NCBI RefSeq assembly: GCF_022024035.1
Contig: NZ_CP091787.1
Coordinates: forward strand, 1,302,001-1,366,000
DNA: 64,000 nucleotides
Direction of reading: 5' to 3'
Source: Prevotella sp. E13-17
Lineage (GTDB): Bacteria > Bacteroidota > Bacteroidia > Bacteroidales > Bacteroidaceae
Numbering within the stretch: the stretch's first letter is position 1; every line of letters starts with the position of its first letter. This document shows positions 1 through 9,320 of the stretch, one piece after another. Both the position numbers and the translations under genes were made by a program. The notes below the pieces were generated by a model. The model ran no database searches. It worked only from the letters and a program-made list of their open reading frames with translations, and had not been told where the DNA came from.

Positions 1-124
1 CTTGTTGGATGAACTCCATGTCGATTGTGATGCCAGCAGGCATGCCATCGACAACACCTCCTATGGCAGCACCATGGCTTTCGCCAAAGGTAGTCAGTGT
101 AAATATGTGTCCGAATGTGTTCAC
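1..124 (-). CDS. aroC: Chorismate synthase, N-terminal part (cut by window edge)
   Basis: The minus strand from 124 down to 1 encodes about 41 residues matching the start of chorismate synthase, including the FGESHG segment that contributes to flavin/substrate binding. The enzyme converts EPSP to chorismate, the branch point for the Trp and Phe/Tyr operons found later in the window. The start is GTG at 122-124, fixed by an in-frame TAA directly upstream (125-127). The gene lies 32 bp after slyD on the same strand, so the two are probably co-transcribed. The rest lies outside the window. Confidence 0.93.
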   Translation of the reverse strand, partial: MNTFGHIFTLTTFGESHGAAIGGVVDGMPAGITIDMEFIQQ

Positions 125-156
125 TTATTTAATGGTATTTGGCTAAACTATTAATA

Positions 157-735
157 TCAATGACAACCATTGCCGCAGTTTCCACCGCAGCCTCCACCGC
201 ATTCGCCGCCACAACCGCCACCGCAGTTGCCGCATTCGCCACTCAGATGATTGAGTAGCTTCTGGATTTCTTCGTTGGTAGCCTCGCGATTTTCCAGCAC
301 ATTGCCTGTAAATTGCAGGGTTTTTCCAGCCAATGGATGATTAGTGTCGAGTGTGACGCCATCGGCTTCAACCTTATCGACGCGCACCATGAAGCGCTTC
401 TCCTCGCTGTCCATCATGGTGATGACGGCACCTGGGAAGATGTTTGTTTCGTCGAACTTACCGTTTACCTCGAAAATTTCGCGTCCTACCTTATGTACAC
501 CCTCAGGCTGATATTCACCGAAAGCCTCGGCAGGAGCCAGTGTGAAATCGAATGATGCGCCAGCCTCCAAATCGATAAGGCGGTTCTCGAAGCCATCCAG
601 AGAGAAGCCGAAGCCGCTGATGAAATTGAACGGACGGTCTTTCTGCGTTTCTTCTTCTAGATTCTTGGTGCCCTCTTTGTCGATAGAGTAGAGCTGATAG
701 CTCACAGAGATGTACTTGTTCTGTTTCTTGTCCAT
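157..735 (-). CDS. slyD: FKBP-type peptidyl-prolyl isomerase, SlyD type
   Basis: This 192-residue protein has an FKBP/IF (insert-in-flap) fold layout: N-terminal FKBP half, chaperone insert around residues 70-125, FKBP C-terminal half, and a metal-binding tail. The tail (about residues 168-192) is a run of Gly-Cys repeats ending in Cys-His, in place of the His-rich tail of E. coli SlyD. SlyD enzymes catalyse prolyl cis/trans isomerisation, chaperone nascent proteins and bind Ni/Zn in the cytoplasm. A promoter -7 box (TACCTTTG) lies at 772-765 on the minus strand, giving a leader of about 25 nt. aroC follows closely. Confidence 0.93.
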   Translation of the reverse strand: MDKKQNKYISVSYQLYSIDKEGTKNLEEETQKDRPFNFISGFGFSLDGFENRLIDLEAGASFDFTLAPAEAFGEYQPEGVHKVGREIFEVNGKFDETNIFPGAVITMMDSEEKRFMVRVDKVEADGVTLDTNHPLAGKTLQFTGNVLENREATNEEIQKLLNHLSGECGNCGGGCGGECGGGCGGNCGNGCH

Positions 736-899
736 TTCTTGTTGATTGTTATATAATTGCCTTGCAAAGGTACGAATTTATTCATAATTATTTGCAAGTA
801 GAACTAATAAATAATCTTAAGTCAGACTCTCAAAAGGGTTTGATTGTTGATTTTCGTCAATAAAAGGGACTGTTATCGCACACAATTGCAAAAAATCCA

Positions 900-929
900 T
901 TGCCACTTCATAAAAACATCATACCTTTG
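900..929 (+). promoter_or_regulatory. Bacteroidetes-type promoter
   Basis: TTG at 900-902, a 19-nt spacer and TACCTTTG at 922-929 match the Bacteroidetes primary sigma factor consensus. Transcription should start near 936 and give a leader of about 150 nt before the gene at 1090. The rest of the 736-1089 gap is AT-rich with no convincing reading frame. Confidence 0.75.
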
Positions 930-1089
930 CATCGTCAAAAGGAAACAAATCCTGATGACTAAGGATAACAAAAAGGATAACATTAAAAGAAAGTAAGGAC
1001 TTGAAAGGGATTTATAAAGTAGAAAAAAAAGAAAAAGGATAACCAACACACCCTGAAGGTTCTGAGTAAAAAAAGAAAGGAAAGAAATT

Positions 1090-1449
1090 ATGAAAAAGAT
1101 TGTTTTGATGGTTGTAGCAATGTTGAGCATGACAATGACTTATGCAGAGAATGAGAACAACAATGCAACTCTGAATGCTGATGCTTACAATATGAACATC
1201 AACATGCGTAAGTTAGCCGTAACATTGGGTCTGAATGGCGATCAGATGGAGGCTGTTGAGGACATTCACAACAACTTCTGCAACGAGATGAAGTTGGCAG
1301 CTGCTGCAAACAGCGACGAGCGCGCGGCTTTGGTTGACAATGCAGTACGCAAGGATATCCGTTATATGCACTACGTTCTTGACCGCAAACAGTACAGAAC
1401 ATACTTGATGCTGCTCAACGTAACACTGCAGAATCGTGGTTTGAAATAA
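1090..1449 (+). CDS. Small secreted protein of unknown function
   Basis: The product has 119 residues, with a cleavable signal peptide at residues 1-19 (MKKIVLMVVAMLSMTMTYA). The mature part is helical and rich in Asn, Met, Ala and charged residues, with no Cys. I do not recognise a named domain; short periplasmic proteins of this style are common in Prevotella and Bacteroides. It is a single-gene unit with its own promoter (900-929) and a strong terminator right behind (1486-1524). The long 5' leader and isolated arrangement suggest an abundant, individually regulated transcript. Function is unknown. Confidence 0.75.
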   Translation: MKKIVLMVVAMLSMTMTYAENENNNATLNADAYNMNINMRKLAVTLGLNGDQMEAVEDIHNNFCNEMKLAAAANSDERAALVDNAVRKDIRYMHYVLDRKQYRTYLMLLNVTLQNRGLK

Positions 1450-1485
1450 TAGTTTTAAGTGAATAATATTAACTGAAGGTTACAG

Positions 1486-1524
1486 GAGGTGCACTCTTCG
1501 TGGGGTGCGCCTCTTGTTTTTTTT
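1486..1524 (+). terminator. Rho-independent terminator
   Basis: An 11-bp stem GAGGTGCACTC / GGGGTGCGCCTC with a short loop (about TTCGT) is followed by a long T run (1514-1524). Confidence 0.9.
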
Positions 1525-1587
1525 ATTGAATTGCTTGGAATCTTCAATATTAATGACTAATTTTGTTGCCAAAATAATATTGAGCAC

Positions 1588-2457
1588 ATGAAAAATATTC
1601 GTATCATTCTTTTGGCGCTGGTGTCGTCTGTCTTGTTTGGATGTGGTACCACATCAACAGTGCCCATCACGGGGCGTAAGCAGAATTTGTTGGTTAACGA
1701 CCAAGAGGTACTGACACTCTCATACCAACAATACCAGCAGTACATGCAAAGTGCAAAACCATCGACCAATGCCAGCAATGTGGCAATGGTGAAGCGAGTG
1801 GGGCAGAATCTGGCCAATGCTGTGGTGAAATATCTGAATGCGCATGGTTTAGGCAATGAAGTGTCGCAATATCAGTGGGAATTCAATTTAGTTCAGGAAC
1901 GTTCGGTTAATGCTTTTTGTATGCCTGGAGGAAAGATTGTGGTGTATGAAGGACTTTTGCCCGTGACGCGCGACGAATCATCTCTGGCTGTTGTACTTGG
2001 TCACGAGATTGCACATGCTGTTGCCAAGCACTCGGCTGAACGACTGAGTAACGAGTATAAGAAACAATATGGCGTGTCGTTATTGGGTGTAGGTGCACAG
2101 ATGGCAGGTGCCAGTGATGGCATGACCCAGTTGTTGGGGTTGGGCGCATCGTTGGGATCCTCATTGTGGACTTCAGGATTCTCGCGCAAGCAGGAGAGCG
2201 AGGCCGACCGCATGGGATTGGTCTTTGCTGCAATGGCGGGTTACGATCCACAGACAGCAGTTGCCTTCTGGCAGCGTATGGCTGCTCAGTCATCGGGGTC
2301 GGGGGGCTTATTTAGCGATCACCCTTCCGATGAGAAGCGTATTAAAGACATTCAGAAGTGGTTGCCCGAGGCCAAAAAGTATTATAGTTCGAGCACATCT
2401 GCGCCTAAAACGACAAAGACACTGCATATCTCCAGTAAAAAGTTGTCTAGGAAATAG
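1588..2457 (+). CDS. M48-family metalloprotease lipoprotein
   Basis: This 289-residue protein begins with a lipoprotein signal ending LFGCG, so it is probably anchored in the envelope on the Cys at residue 19. The zinc protease motif HEIAHAVAKH (HExxH) lies near residue 139, and the second metal-ligand region ESEADRMG follows at about residue 204. Peptidase M48 lipoproteins of the BepA/LoiP type degrade or assist folding of outer-membrane proteins. The gene has its own promoter (TTG 1535-1537, TAATTTTG 1558-1565). A Ser/Lys-rich tail ends the protein. Family assignment is secure; the substrate is unknown. Confidence 0.92.
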   Translation: MKNIRIILLALVSSVLFGCGTTSTVPITGRKQNLLVNDQEVLTLSYQQYQQYMQSAKPSTNASNVAMVKRVGQNLANAVVKYLNAHGLGNEVSQYQWEFNLVQERSVNAFCMPGGKIVVYEGLLPVTRDESSLAVVLGHEIAHAVAKHSAERLSNEYKKQYGVSLLGVGAQMAGASDGMTQLLGLGASLGSSLWTSGFSRKQESEADRMGLVFAAMAGYDPQTAVAFWQRMAAQSSGSGGLFSDHPSDEKRIKDIQKWLPEAKKYYSSSTSAPKTTKTLHISSKKLSRK

Positions 2458-2475
2458 TTAATGATCTTGGATGTT

Positions 2476-2560
2476 AAAGTGCCATTTTGCATCGTGCAAA
2501 GTGGCACTTTAATCATAGTAAAGTGGCATTTTGTGTTGAAAGCGTCACTTTGTGTAAGAC
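2476..2560 (+). repeat. 22-nt-period palindromic repeat array A
   Basis: Short semi-palindromic cores of type AAAGTGGCACTTT start at 2476, 2498 and 2520, exactly 22 nt apart. A fourth core begins at 2539. The remaining 8-9 nt of each unit differ. The array lies between the M48 gene and the promoter of the C1B peptidase. It belongs with the arrays at 19296, 54862 and 61275. Confidence 0.7.
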
Positions 2561-2651
2561 GGGTTTCTTAAATAATCTTGCAAATCGATGGGTAGTTTCA
2601 CGATTACGGAAGATTTTAGCTAATTTTGCATCAAGAACAATACAGATGATA

Positions 2652-4049
2652 ATGAAACAGAAACTTTTATTCGTGGCTTTGTGTGTGGCACTTTCAGGCC
2701 ATGCACAAACAAAAGATGGTGGCATCTCAGACAAGATGCTTAGAGAAATACAGAAAGAAAACAATCTCAGTGGCACTGAGCGTGCCTTGGTGAACGCCAT
2801 CGCTGCCAATGCTATCGACAATCTGGCATTGAACCATCAGAATGCAAAAGCGTTGAATACACATTTTAGTGTAGAGACGAAGTCGCAATCAATCACTGAC
2901 CAACAGCAATCTGGTCGTTGCTGGATGTTCAGCGGCATGAACGTGTTGCGCAATGATTTCAATCTGCGTACAGATTCGCTGACGGTGGAGTTCTCGCAGG
3001 CGTACCTGTTCTTTTGGGATCAGTTAGAGAAAGCCAACCTGATGTTGCAGGGCATTATAGATACCGCCGACAAACCTATTGACGATCAGCGTGTACAGTT
3101 CTTTTTCCACAATCCCATTGGCGACGGCGGCACATTCTGTGGTGTTGCCGACCTGGCAGACAAGTATGGATTGGTGCCTAAAGAGGTAATGCCAGAGTCT
3201 TTCTCCAGCGACAATACCTCGAAAGCTCGCCAGTTGGTGTCTTCTAAACTGCGTGAGTATGGTTTGCAGCTGCGTGATATGGTTCAGAAGGGAAAGAAAG
3301 GTGCCTCTTTGGATAAGGCAAAAACTCGCATGTTGGCACAAATCTACCGCATGTTGCAGTACACCATTGGTGAGCCTCCACAGACGTTTAGCTATGCTTT
3401 CTGCAACGAGAAAGGTATGACTGTAGGCGAAGCAAAGGAATACACGCCAATCTCCTTCTATCAAGAGGTGGTAGGTAAACCACTTAACGGAACCTTTATC
3501 ATGGTGATGAACGACCCTCGTCGCGAGTATTACAAGACCTATGAGGTGGACTACGATCGCCATACCTACGATGGTCACAACTGGAAATATGTCAACCTGC
3601 CGATGGAAGACATCGAGCAGATGGCCATCAGCGCTCTAAAGGCAGGTCACAAGCTCTACAGTTCCTATGATGTGGGCAAGATGTTGGACCGCAAACGTGG
3701 CTATGCAGACACCGAGAATTTTGACTATGGCGCACTCTTTGGCACATCGTTCGCAATGAATAAGGCCGAACGCATCTCGACTTTCGATAGCGGTTCTACT
3801 CACGCCATGACCCTGACGGCAGTTGATCTTGACAAGAAAGGCAATGCCACCAAATGGAAGGTGGAGAACTCTTGGGGTGCTGCGTGGGGACAAAAGGGGT
3901 GTTTGATTATGACCGACCGTTGGTTCCGCGAATATATGTTCCGCCTTGTTGTGCCCAATGAGTTTGTACCTAAGAAGGTGATGCAAGCCTATCAGTCAGC
4001 TCCTGTGATGGTGATGCCCGAGGATCCTCTGTTCCAGATGGATGAGTAA
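2652..4049 (+). CDS. Secreted C1B-family cysteine peptidase (bleomycin hydrolase-like)
   Basis: A papain-fold peptidase of the C1B (PepC/bleomycin hydrolase) family, about 465 residues. Catalytic residues are visible: Cys in SGRCWMFSG, His in GSTHAMTLTA and Asn in VENSWGAAWG. Unlike cytoplasmic PepC it has a signal peptide (MKQKLLFVALCVALSGHAQ), so it is exported. The frame is open further upstream to 2487, but the -7 box TAATTTTG at 2621-2628 puts transcription start near 2634. This favours ATG 2652, or ATG 2646 two codons earlier. The family trims N-terminal residues from peptides. Confidence 0.92.
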   Translation: MKQKLLFVALCVALSGHAQTKDGGISDKMLREIQKENNLSGTERALVNAIAANAIDNLALNHQNAKALNTHFSVETKSQSITDQQQSGRCWMFSGMNVLRNDFNLRTDSLTVEFSQAYLFFWDQLEKANLMLQGIIDTADKPIDDQRVQFFFHNPIGDGGTFCGVADLADKYGLVPKEVMPESFSSDNTSKARQLVSSKLREYGLQLRDMVQKGKKGASLDKAKTRMLAQIYRMLQYTIGEPPQTFSYAFCNEKGMTVGEAKEYTPISFYQEVVGKPLNGTFIMVMNDPRREYYKTYEVDYDRHTYDGHNWKYVNLPMEDIEQMAISALKAGHKLYSSYDVGKMLDRKRGYADTENFDYGALFGTSFAMNKAERISTFDSGSTHAMTLTAVDLDKKGNATKWKVENSWGAAWGQKGCLIMTDRWFREYMFRLVVPNEFVPKKVMQAYQSAPVMVMPEDPLFQMDE

Positions 4050-4123
4050 TCATGGGGCATTAATCCTCAACGAGGCACAATCTATGAGGAATCTCATTTC
4101 CCTCGCTTGTTTTCTGGAATCGC

Positions 4124-4161
4124 ACATACGCCATGAGTACAGCGAAACTCATGGCGTATGT
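4124..4161. terminator. Bidirectional terminator between convergent genes
   Basis: A perfect 15-bp inverted repeat, ACATACGCCATGAGT / ACTCATGGCGTATGT, with an 8-nt loop sits between the C1B peptidase and the end of the trp operon. Confidence 0.85.
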
Positions 4162-4173
4162 TGCTTAATGTGG

Positions 4174-4953
4174 TCACTTCTCGAGTGCATCAAACAACCG
4201 TTCGAGTGCCACATCAGCGTTTCCGTCGGCTTCGTTCAGCAGTGAGACAAACTTAGAGCCGATGATGGCCCCCGCAGCGTTGTCTTGTGCTGCCTTGAGT
4301 GTCTGCGCATTACTGATGCCAAAGCCTATCATGCGTGGATTACGTAGGTTCATAGCATTGATGCGACGGAAGTAAGCCTGCTTCTGTTCGTCGAAATTAC
4401 TTTGTGTGCCGGTGATGGCTGCCGATGATACCATGTAGATAAACCCATCGGTATGTTCGTCAATAAAGCGGATACGTTCTTCGCTGGTCTCGGGTGTGAT
4501 GAGCATGATGATGCGCAAGTCGTACTTGTCGGCAATCGGTTTGACGGTGTTCATATAGTCATCAAAGGGCAGGTCGGGGATGATTGCTCCGCTGACACCA
4601 GCCTCAACGCACGACTGACAGAAAGCCTCTATGCCATAATGCAGAATGGGATTGAGATAGCCCATCAGCACCAGCGGTATCTCTACTTGTCCTTTGATGC
4701 TCTTCAGCTGCGAGAAAAGCAATTTCAGACTCATACCATTCTTTAGCGCCTTGGTGGCTGCCCCTTGAATGACAGGACCGTCGGCCAATGGGTCGCTAAA
4801 CGGAATGCCTACTTCAATCATGGCAATGCCGCGACGCTGCATGCTGAGAATGACTTCGGCAGTGTTATCGAGGGTAGGGCATCCTGCACAGAAATAGAGT
4901 GAAAGGAGCTTCTTGTCCTTGTTATTTTCAAAAAGATAGTTAATCTTGTTCAT
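4174..4953 (-). CDS. trpA: Tryptophan synthase alpha chain
   Basis: A 259-residue TIM barrel that cleaves indole-3-glycerol phosphate to indole and glyceraldehyde 3-phosphate, passing indole to TrpB. Family motifs are clear: the catalytic Glu region [16 protein letters not shown] and the conserved AGCPT near the N-terminus. The start is taken at 4953 (MNKINYLFE). It overlaps the trpF stop as ATGA, the arrangement expected for coupled translation; the open frame upstream reads through trpF and lacks homology. Last gene of trpBEGDCFA, with a terminator directly behind. Confidence 0.97.
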   Translation of the reverse strand: MNKINYLFENNKDKKLLSLYFCAGCPTLDNTAEVILSMQRRGIAMIEVGIPFSDPLADGPVIQGAATKALKNGMSLKLLFSQLKSIKGQVEIPLVLMGYLNPILHYGIEAFCQSCVEAGVSGAIIPDLPFDDYMNTVKPIADKYDLRIIMLITPETSEERIRFIDEHTDGFIYMVSSAAITGTQSNFDEQKQAYFRRINAMNLRNPRMIGFGISNAQTLKAAQDNAAGAIIGSKFVSLLNEADGNADVALERLFDALEK

Positions 4954-5543
4954 AGCGTTTGAATGAATTGTTTGAGTTGTTTGATATCTTTTAGTCCGGG
5001 AGTAGTCTCGAAACGCGAGTTGAGATCTATACCTGCGCATTTTGGATGATAGAAGTTTTTAACTTTTTCTGCATCATCAGGACCTATACCACCGCTGAGC
5101 AGAAAAGGCGTATGGCCATTGTAAGCTACCAGCACATCCCAGTCAAATTTCTCACCGTTGCCACCTACAGACTTGCCCTTTGTGTCGAAAAGGAATAACT
5201 TGACAAGGCCTTCGTAGTCTTTCGTTTGTGCAAAGTCGTCTGCGGAGGCAATGTTAAAGGCTTTGATGAGTGGCCATTCTCTCAGTTGACAGGCGTATTC
5301 AGGCGATTCAGTTCCATGCAGTTGTATGTAATCAAGACTGTATTCGACAGCAATCCTCTTGACCGTTTCAATGTCTTCATCAACAAAAACACCTACACGT
5401 TTGACCTTTGTTGGAAGATAGCTGGGTGGGGTGCTAACATACCTCTTTGACTTTGGCCAAAAGATGAAGCCCATCAAATCGATGCCCAAGGCCTCTGCCT
5501 GGCGGATATTTTCCGCCTCTCGCATTCCGCAAACCTTAATCAT
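4950..5543 (-). CDS. trpF: Phosphoribosylanthranilate isomerase
   Basis: A 197-residue stand-alone TrpF; in many enterobacteria it is fused to TrpC. The N-terminal IKVCGMRE motif carries the catalytic Cys, and [10 protein letters not shown] near the C-terminus matches the phosphate-binding loop. It isomerises N-(5'-phosphoribosyl)anthranilate to CdRP. Its ends overlap both neighbours by 4 nt (ATGA with trpC upstream and trpA downstream), indicating translational coupling. Confidence 0.97.
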   Translation of the reverse strand: MIKVCGMREAENIRQAEALGIDLMGFIFWPKSKRYVSTPPSYLPTKVKRVGVFVDEDIETVKRIAVEYSLDYIQLHGTESPEYACQLREWPLIKAFNIASADDFAQTKDYEGLVKLFLFDTKGKSVGGNGEKFDWDVLVAYNGHTPFLLSGGIGPDDAEKVKNFYHPKCAGIDLNSRFETTPGLKDIKQLKQFIQTL

Positions 5544-6280
5544 AGCATAGAAATAAATTCGTTGAGAGCCTCACCAGGGTTTGGGGTCTTCATGAAGTTT
5601 TCGCCAATCAAGAAGCCACGGAATCCTGCCGAACGAAGAAGCTTGACTGTATTTGTGTCTGAGATGCCACTTTCGCTGACTTTTACAGCGTCTTTTGGTA
5701 GTAGTTCAGCCAGTCGAAACGAATTCTCGACATCGGTGATAAACGACCCAAGGTTACGATTGTTGATGCCACAGACGTCGGGTTCCAGTTCGGCATACTC
5801 CAGTTCTGCTTCGGAGTGCATCTCCAGTAACACCTCTAAACCTAACGAATGTGCCTTGTCCAGTAGCTGTTTGCATTCTTGTTTCGTCAGACAGGCAGCA
5901 ATCAGCAGCACGGCTGAGGCTCCGCAAAGGGCAGCAGCGTAGAGTTGAGCCTCGTCGATGACGAAGTTCTTATAGAGAATAGGCAACGTGACACCGCTTT
6001 GACGCGCCAGACGAATATACTCGTCCGATCCACCGAAGTAGTGCTCGTCTGTCAGTATTGAGAGCGCAGCAGCACCGTTCTGCTGATAGCTCAGCGGAAT
6101 GATATCGGCACGTCCCTCTTGCTTTATCCATCCTTTTGAAGGTGACCGGCGTTTGAATTCGGCAATGATGCCCGTCTCGCTCTGAAGCAGCGCCTCTCGC
6201 AAAGAAGGCTTCTTTGCGCAAAGGCGTTCCAGCTCCAGATGTTTATGGGCAACGATTTCTTTTAGAATATCTTGCATCAT
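5540..6280 (-). CDS. trpC: Indole-3-glycerol phosphate synthase
   Basis: A 246-residue TIM-barrel enzyme that cyclises CdRP to indole-3-glycerol phosphate. The AEFKRRSPSKG segment (catalytic Lys, substrate binding) and VSESGIS motif are present. The product begins MMQDILKEIV, so either ATG 6280 or 6277 may be used. The stop overlaps the trpF start (ATGA). A 54-bp gap separates it from trpD. Confidence 0.97.
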   Translation of the reverse strand: MMQDILKEIVAHKHLELERLCAKKPSLREALLQSETGIIAEFKRRSPSKGWIKQEGRADIIPLSYQQNGAAALSILTDEHYFGGSDEYIRLARQSGVTLPILYKNFVIDEAQLYAAALCGASAVLLIAACLTKQECKQLLDKAHSLGLEVLLEMHSEAELEYAELEPDVCGINNRNLGSFITDVENSFRLAELLPKDAVKVSESGISDTNTVKLLRSAGFRGFLIGENFMKTPNPGEALNEFISML

Positions 6281-6334
6281 GTTATTTCTTCGTTATTGTG
6301 TTGTCGCGATATCAACTGTTGTCTTGAGAATAGT

Positions 6335-7345
6335 TTAGCTATTCAACTCAACAAACTTCTTGAAGGTCTTCAGTGCATTACCACTGTCAATACTCTCGCG
6401 GGCTATCTCAATGCACTCCTCAATGCTCTTCTTGCCTTGTTCCAATACCTGGATACCAAAGGCAGCGTTAGCCAGTACGATAGTCTTCTGAGCTGGCAGT
6501 GCACGATTTTCAAGAACAGAGTCGAAGATAGCTGCAGCTTCTTCCTCGGTGGCACCACCTACTAATTCTTCGGGTTTTGCAATGTCGAAGCCCAAATCCT
6601 GTGGTTTAAAGATACGTTCGTATTCTTTTGTCGTCACTTTGAAGTCGCCTGTGAGTGATATCTCGTCGTAGCCATCAATAGAGTTGACGATACCATAGTC
6701 GATGCCTAACTTCTGATAAACGCTGTTGTAAAGGCGCATCTGATCAAGATTAGCCACGCCAAGCAATTGACACTTGGGTTGAGAGGGGTTGACGATGGGG
6801 CCCAACAGATTGAAAATGGTGGGGAATTGTAGAGCTTTACGGATAGGACCGACGAACTTCATTGCCTTTGCAAAGAGCTGCGCATGAAGGTAAACAATTC
6901 CGGCTTCGTTCAGCGAGCGGTTCAGTTTGTCGATGTCGTCGGTAAACTTAATGCCATGATGTTGAATCACATTGCTGGCTCCCGAAACCGATGTGGCAGC
7001 ATAGTTACCGTGCTTGGCCACCTTATAACCGGCGCCTGCTATGACAAAGCAAGAGGTTGTAGAGATGTTGAACGTATTTTTGCGATCGCCGCCAGTTCCT
7101 ACTACGTCAATATAGCGGTCAGCTTCGAGAATAGCCGGAACACCTGTTTCAAGAATACCATCGCGGAATCCCAACAGTTCATCGACCGTGACACCACGCA
7201 TTTGCAAGCAGGTCAGCAGGGCAGTGATTTGTTCGTTGGGGTATTCACTCTGTGTAATACCAATCAGAATTGATTTCATCTCCTCACGAGTCAGTTCCTC
7301 GTGGTTCAGCAACCTAAAGAGGTAGCTTTTCATTGTCTGTTCCAT
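6335..7345 (-). CDS. trpD: Anthranilate phosphoribosyltransferase
   Basis: A 336-residue enzyme that transfers phosphoribose from PRPP to anthranilate. The PRPP-binding glycine-rich GTGGD motif and VAKHGNYAATSVSGASN (anthranilate/PRPP site) are intact. It is not fused to the glutamine amidotransferase; TrpG is a separate gene immediately upstream (18 bp). The start is ATG 7345 (MEQTMKSYLF); the internal ATG at codon 5 is also possible. Confidence 0.97.
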   Translation of the reverse strand: MEQTMKSYLFRLLNHEELTREEMKSILIGITQSEYPNEQITALLTCLQMRGVTVDELLGFRDGILETGVPAILEADRYIDVVGTGGDRKNTFNISTTSCFVIAGAGYKVAKHGNYAATSVSGASNVIQHHGIKFTDDIDKLNRSLNEAGIVYLHAQLFAKAMKFVGPIRKALQFPTIFNLLGPIVNPSQPKCQLLGVANLDQMRLYNSVYQKLGIDYGIVNSIDGYDEISLTGDFKVTTKEYERIFKPQDLGFDIAKPEELVGGATEEEAAAIFDSVLENRALPAQKTIVLANAAFGIQVLEQGKKSIEECIEIARESIDSGNALKTFKKFVELNS

Positions 7346-7363
7346 CTTTTTTGTGTTTGTATG

Positions 7364-7927
7364 TTATAAGAATAAGAAGTTCTGTATCATTTTCTTTCCG
7401 TCGGGTGTCAGCACGCTCTCCGGGTGAAACTGAATGCCGCGGATGTTGAGTGTCTTGTGGCGCAGGGCCATGATCTGTCCTTCATCGCTGACGGCAGTCA
7501 CTTCAAGACAACTGGGAAGGTCGGTCTTTGATACTACCCATGAATGGTAGCGGCCGATGGTGATGTCGCGCTCGATGCCACTGAAGATGGGGTCTTCAGC
7601 TATGATATGGCAGGGGGTCGCCACACCATGAAAGACATCCGAGAGATTCTCCAACTTGGCGCCAAAGACTTCGCCTATGGCTTGGTGACCCAAGCAAACA
7701 CCCAGTATGGGCTTCTTGTCGGCATAGGTGCGAATGACGTCGAGCAATAGGCCTGCCTCTGAAGGAATGCCAGGTCCTGGCGAGAGCACAATCTTGCTGT
7801 ATTGCTCCAGGTCTGCGAGTTCAAACTGGTCGTTGCGCAGCACAGTAACTTCTGCACCCAGTTCTTTAATCAGGTGACTCAGGTTGTATGTAAATGAGTC
7901 GTAATTATCTATAATGACGATTTTCAT
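7364..7927 (-). CDS. trpG: Anthranilate synthase component II (glutamine amidotransferase)
   Basis: A 187-residue class I glutamine amidotransferase. The catalytic Cys lies in GVCLGHQAIGE and the His/Glu pair in GIQFHPES. It supplies ammonia to TrpE. The start overlaps the trpE stop by 4 nt (7924-7927), consistent with 1:1 coupled synthesis of the two subunits. Confidence 0.97.
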   Translation of the reverse strand: MKIVIIDNYDSFTYNLSHLIKELGAEVTVLRNDQFELADLEQYSKIVLSPGPGIPSEAGLLLDVIRTYADKKPILGVCLGHQAIGEVFGAKLENLSDVFHGVATPCHIIAEDPIFSGIERDITIGRYHSWVVSKTDLPSCLEVTAVSDEGQIMALRHKTLNIRGIQFHPESVLTPDGKKMIQNFLFL

Positions 7928-9318
7928 AATTCTGTAGCTTTAATGATAGCTCTTCGTAAAGCACCAAGTTTGTTGTTCACTTCTTGTAGTTCATATTCCT
8001 CGTCGCTCTTGGCCACAATGCCGCCACCAGCTTGGAACCACAGTTCACCGTTGCGGCTGACAAAGGTGCGGATGGTGATGGCCTGGTTCAGCGAACCGTC
8101 TAATCCAATCATTCCAATGCAGCCACCGTAGGCACCGCGATTGTGTGGCTCGTATTCTGAGATGAGTTGCATGGCGCGAACCTTGGGCGCTCCTGAGAGC
8201 GTACCAGCTGGGAATGTGTCGATGAAAGCCTTGATGGGGTCGGCATTATCGTCTAACTCACCACTGACGCGCGATACAAGATGGATGACGTGAGAATAAT
8301 ACTGCAGGTCTTTGTAGAAATCAACCTTCACGTTGTGACAGTTTCTCGAAAGGTCATTACGAGCCAAATCTACCAACATCACATGCTCGGCATTCTCTTT
8401 GGGGTCGTTGCGCAAATATTCGGCACCTCTGCGATCGGCCTCAGCATCGCCAGTTCGTTTGGTAGTACCGGCAATAGGGTCAATGTATGCCCTTGAGCCC
8501 TCTATGCGGCAATGGGTCTCAGGACTTGAACCGAAGATGCGGAAACCGCCAAAGTCGAAATAAAACAAGTAAGGGGAGGGGTTGATGCTGCGTAAAGCCC
8601 GATATAGCTTAAAGTCGTCACCCTCATACTTCTGGATAAAACGGCGCGAGAGAACAATCTGAAAGACGTCGCCCCGCAAACAGTGCTGAATGCCGCGACG
8701 AATGTTTGCTTTGTGTTCTTCGTCAGTCAGTGTAGAGGTTACGTCTCCAACGGGATGGAAATCATAGGCCTTAACATTGGCTTTGTTCATTGCCTTCAGT
8801 ATGTTGTCAATGTCTTTCTTCTCACCAAGTGTCACGACCTTCAGCATATTGTTATGGTGGTCGAAGACGATGACGGTCTTAAAGAGTATATACAACAAGT
8901 CTGGTGCGTCGTTCTTGGCTTGTGTCTCGTCTTTCACGGGGATGTCTTCAAAGTAACGAACGGCATTGAAACTGGTGTAACCAAAAAGACCGCACAAGCT
9001 GCTGTCTTCTCCGTTTACCTTGATGCAGTCTATCAACTCGTGGATTGCTTCTGCCGATTGGTAGCTTTTGTCTATGTTGTGTTGTGTGGTGTTGCCATCG
9101 GGGAAGACTATTGATGCAACACGATGGCCGATGGCAACACTGGCGATGGGGTTGATGCCGATAAACGAACGAGAGTTCGCTGCATCGTGATAGTCGGAGC
9201 TTTCCATCAGTGCACTCTGAGGATAGAGGTCGCGTAGTCGCATATACACGCCAACGGGTGTGTAAAGGTCGGCCAAAATCGTTTGACTTTTTGTCTGATA
9301 ATGATAAATCTTTTCCAT
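7924..9318 (-). CDS. trpE: Anthranilate synthase component I
   Basis: A 464-residue chorismate-binding enzyme that makes anthranilate from chorismate with TrpG. The chorismate-binding domain shows PAGTLSGAPKVRAMQL, and the N-terminal region contains ALMESSD, equivalent to the LLES-type Trp feedback site. The enzyme is therefore probably inhibited by Trp as well as controlled by the attenuator upstream of trpB. It lies 2 bp behind trpB. Confidence 0.97.
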   Translation of the reverse strand: MEKIYHYQTKSQTILADLYTPVGVYMRLRDLYPQSALMESSDYHDAANSRSFIGINPIASVAIGHRVASIVFPDGNTTQHNIDKSYQSAEAIHELIDCIKVNGEDSSLCGLFGYTSFNAVRYFEDIPVKDETQAKNDAPDLLYILFKTVIVFDHHNNMLKVVTLGEKKDIDNILKAMNKANVKAYDFHPVGDVTSTLTDEEHKANIRRGIQHCLRGDVFQIVLSRRFIQKYEGDDFKLYRALRSINPSPYLFYFDFGGFRIFGSSPETHCRIEGSRAYIDPIAGTTKRTGDAEADRRGAEYLRNDPKENAEHVMLVDLARNDLSRNCHNVKVDFYKDLQYYSHVIHLVSRVSGELDDNADPIKAFIDTFPAGTLSGAPKVRAMQLISEYEPHNRGAYGGCIGMIGLDGSLNQAITIRTFVSRNGELWFQAGGGIVAKSDEEYELQEVNNKLGALRRAIIKATEL

Positions 9319-9320
9319 GA

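Noticed and set aside
4042..4245. Plus-strand frame of 67 codons after the C1B peptidase
   Set aside because: It runs through the terminator hairpin and into antisense trpA; no promoter or family match.
4954..5040. Longer trpA start adding 29 residues
   Set aside because: The extension lies wholly within trpF and has no homology; the ATGA overlap at 4950-4953 is the usual coupling point.
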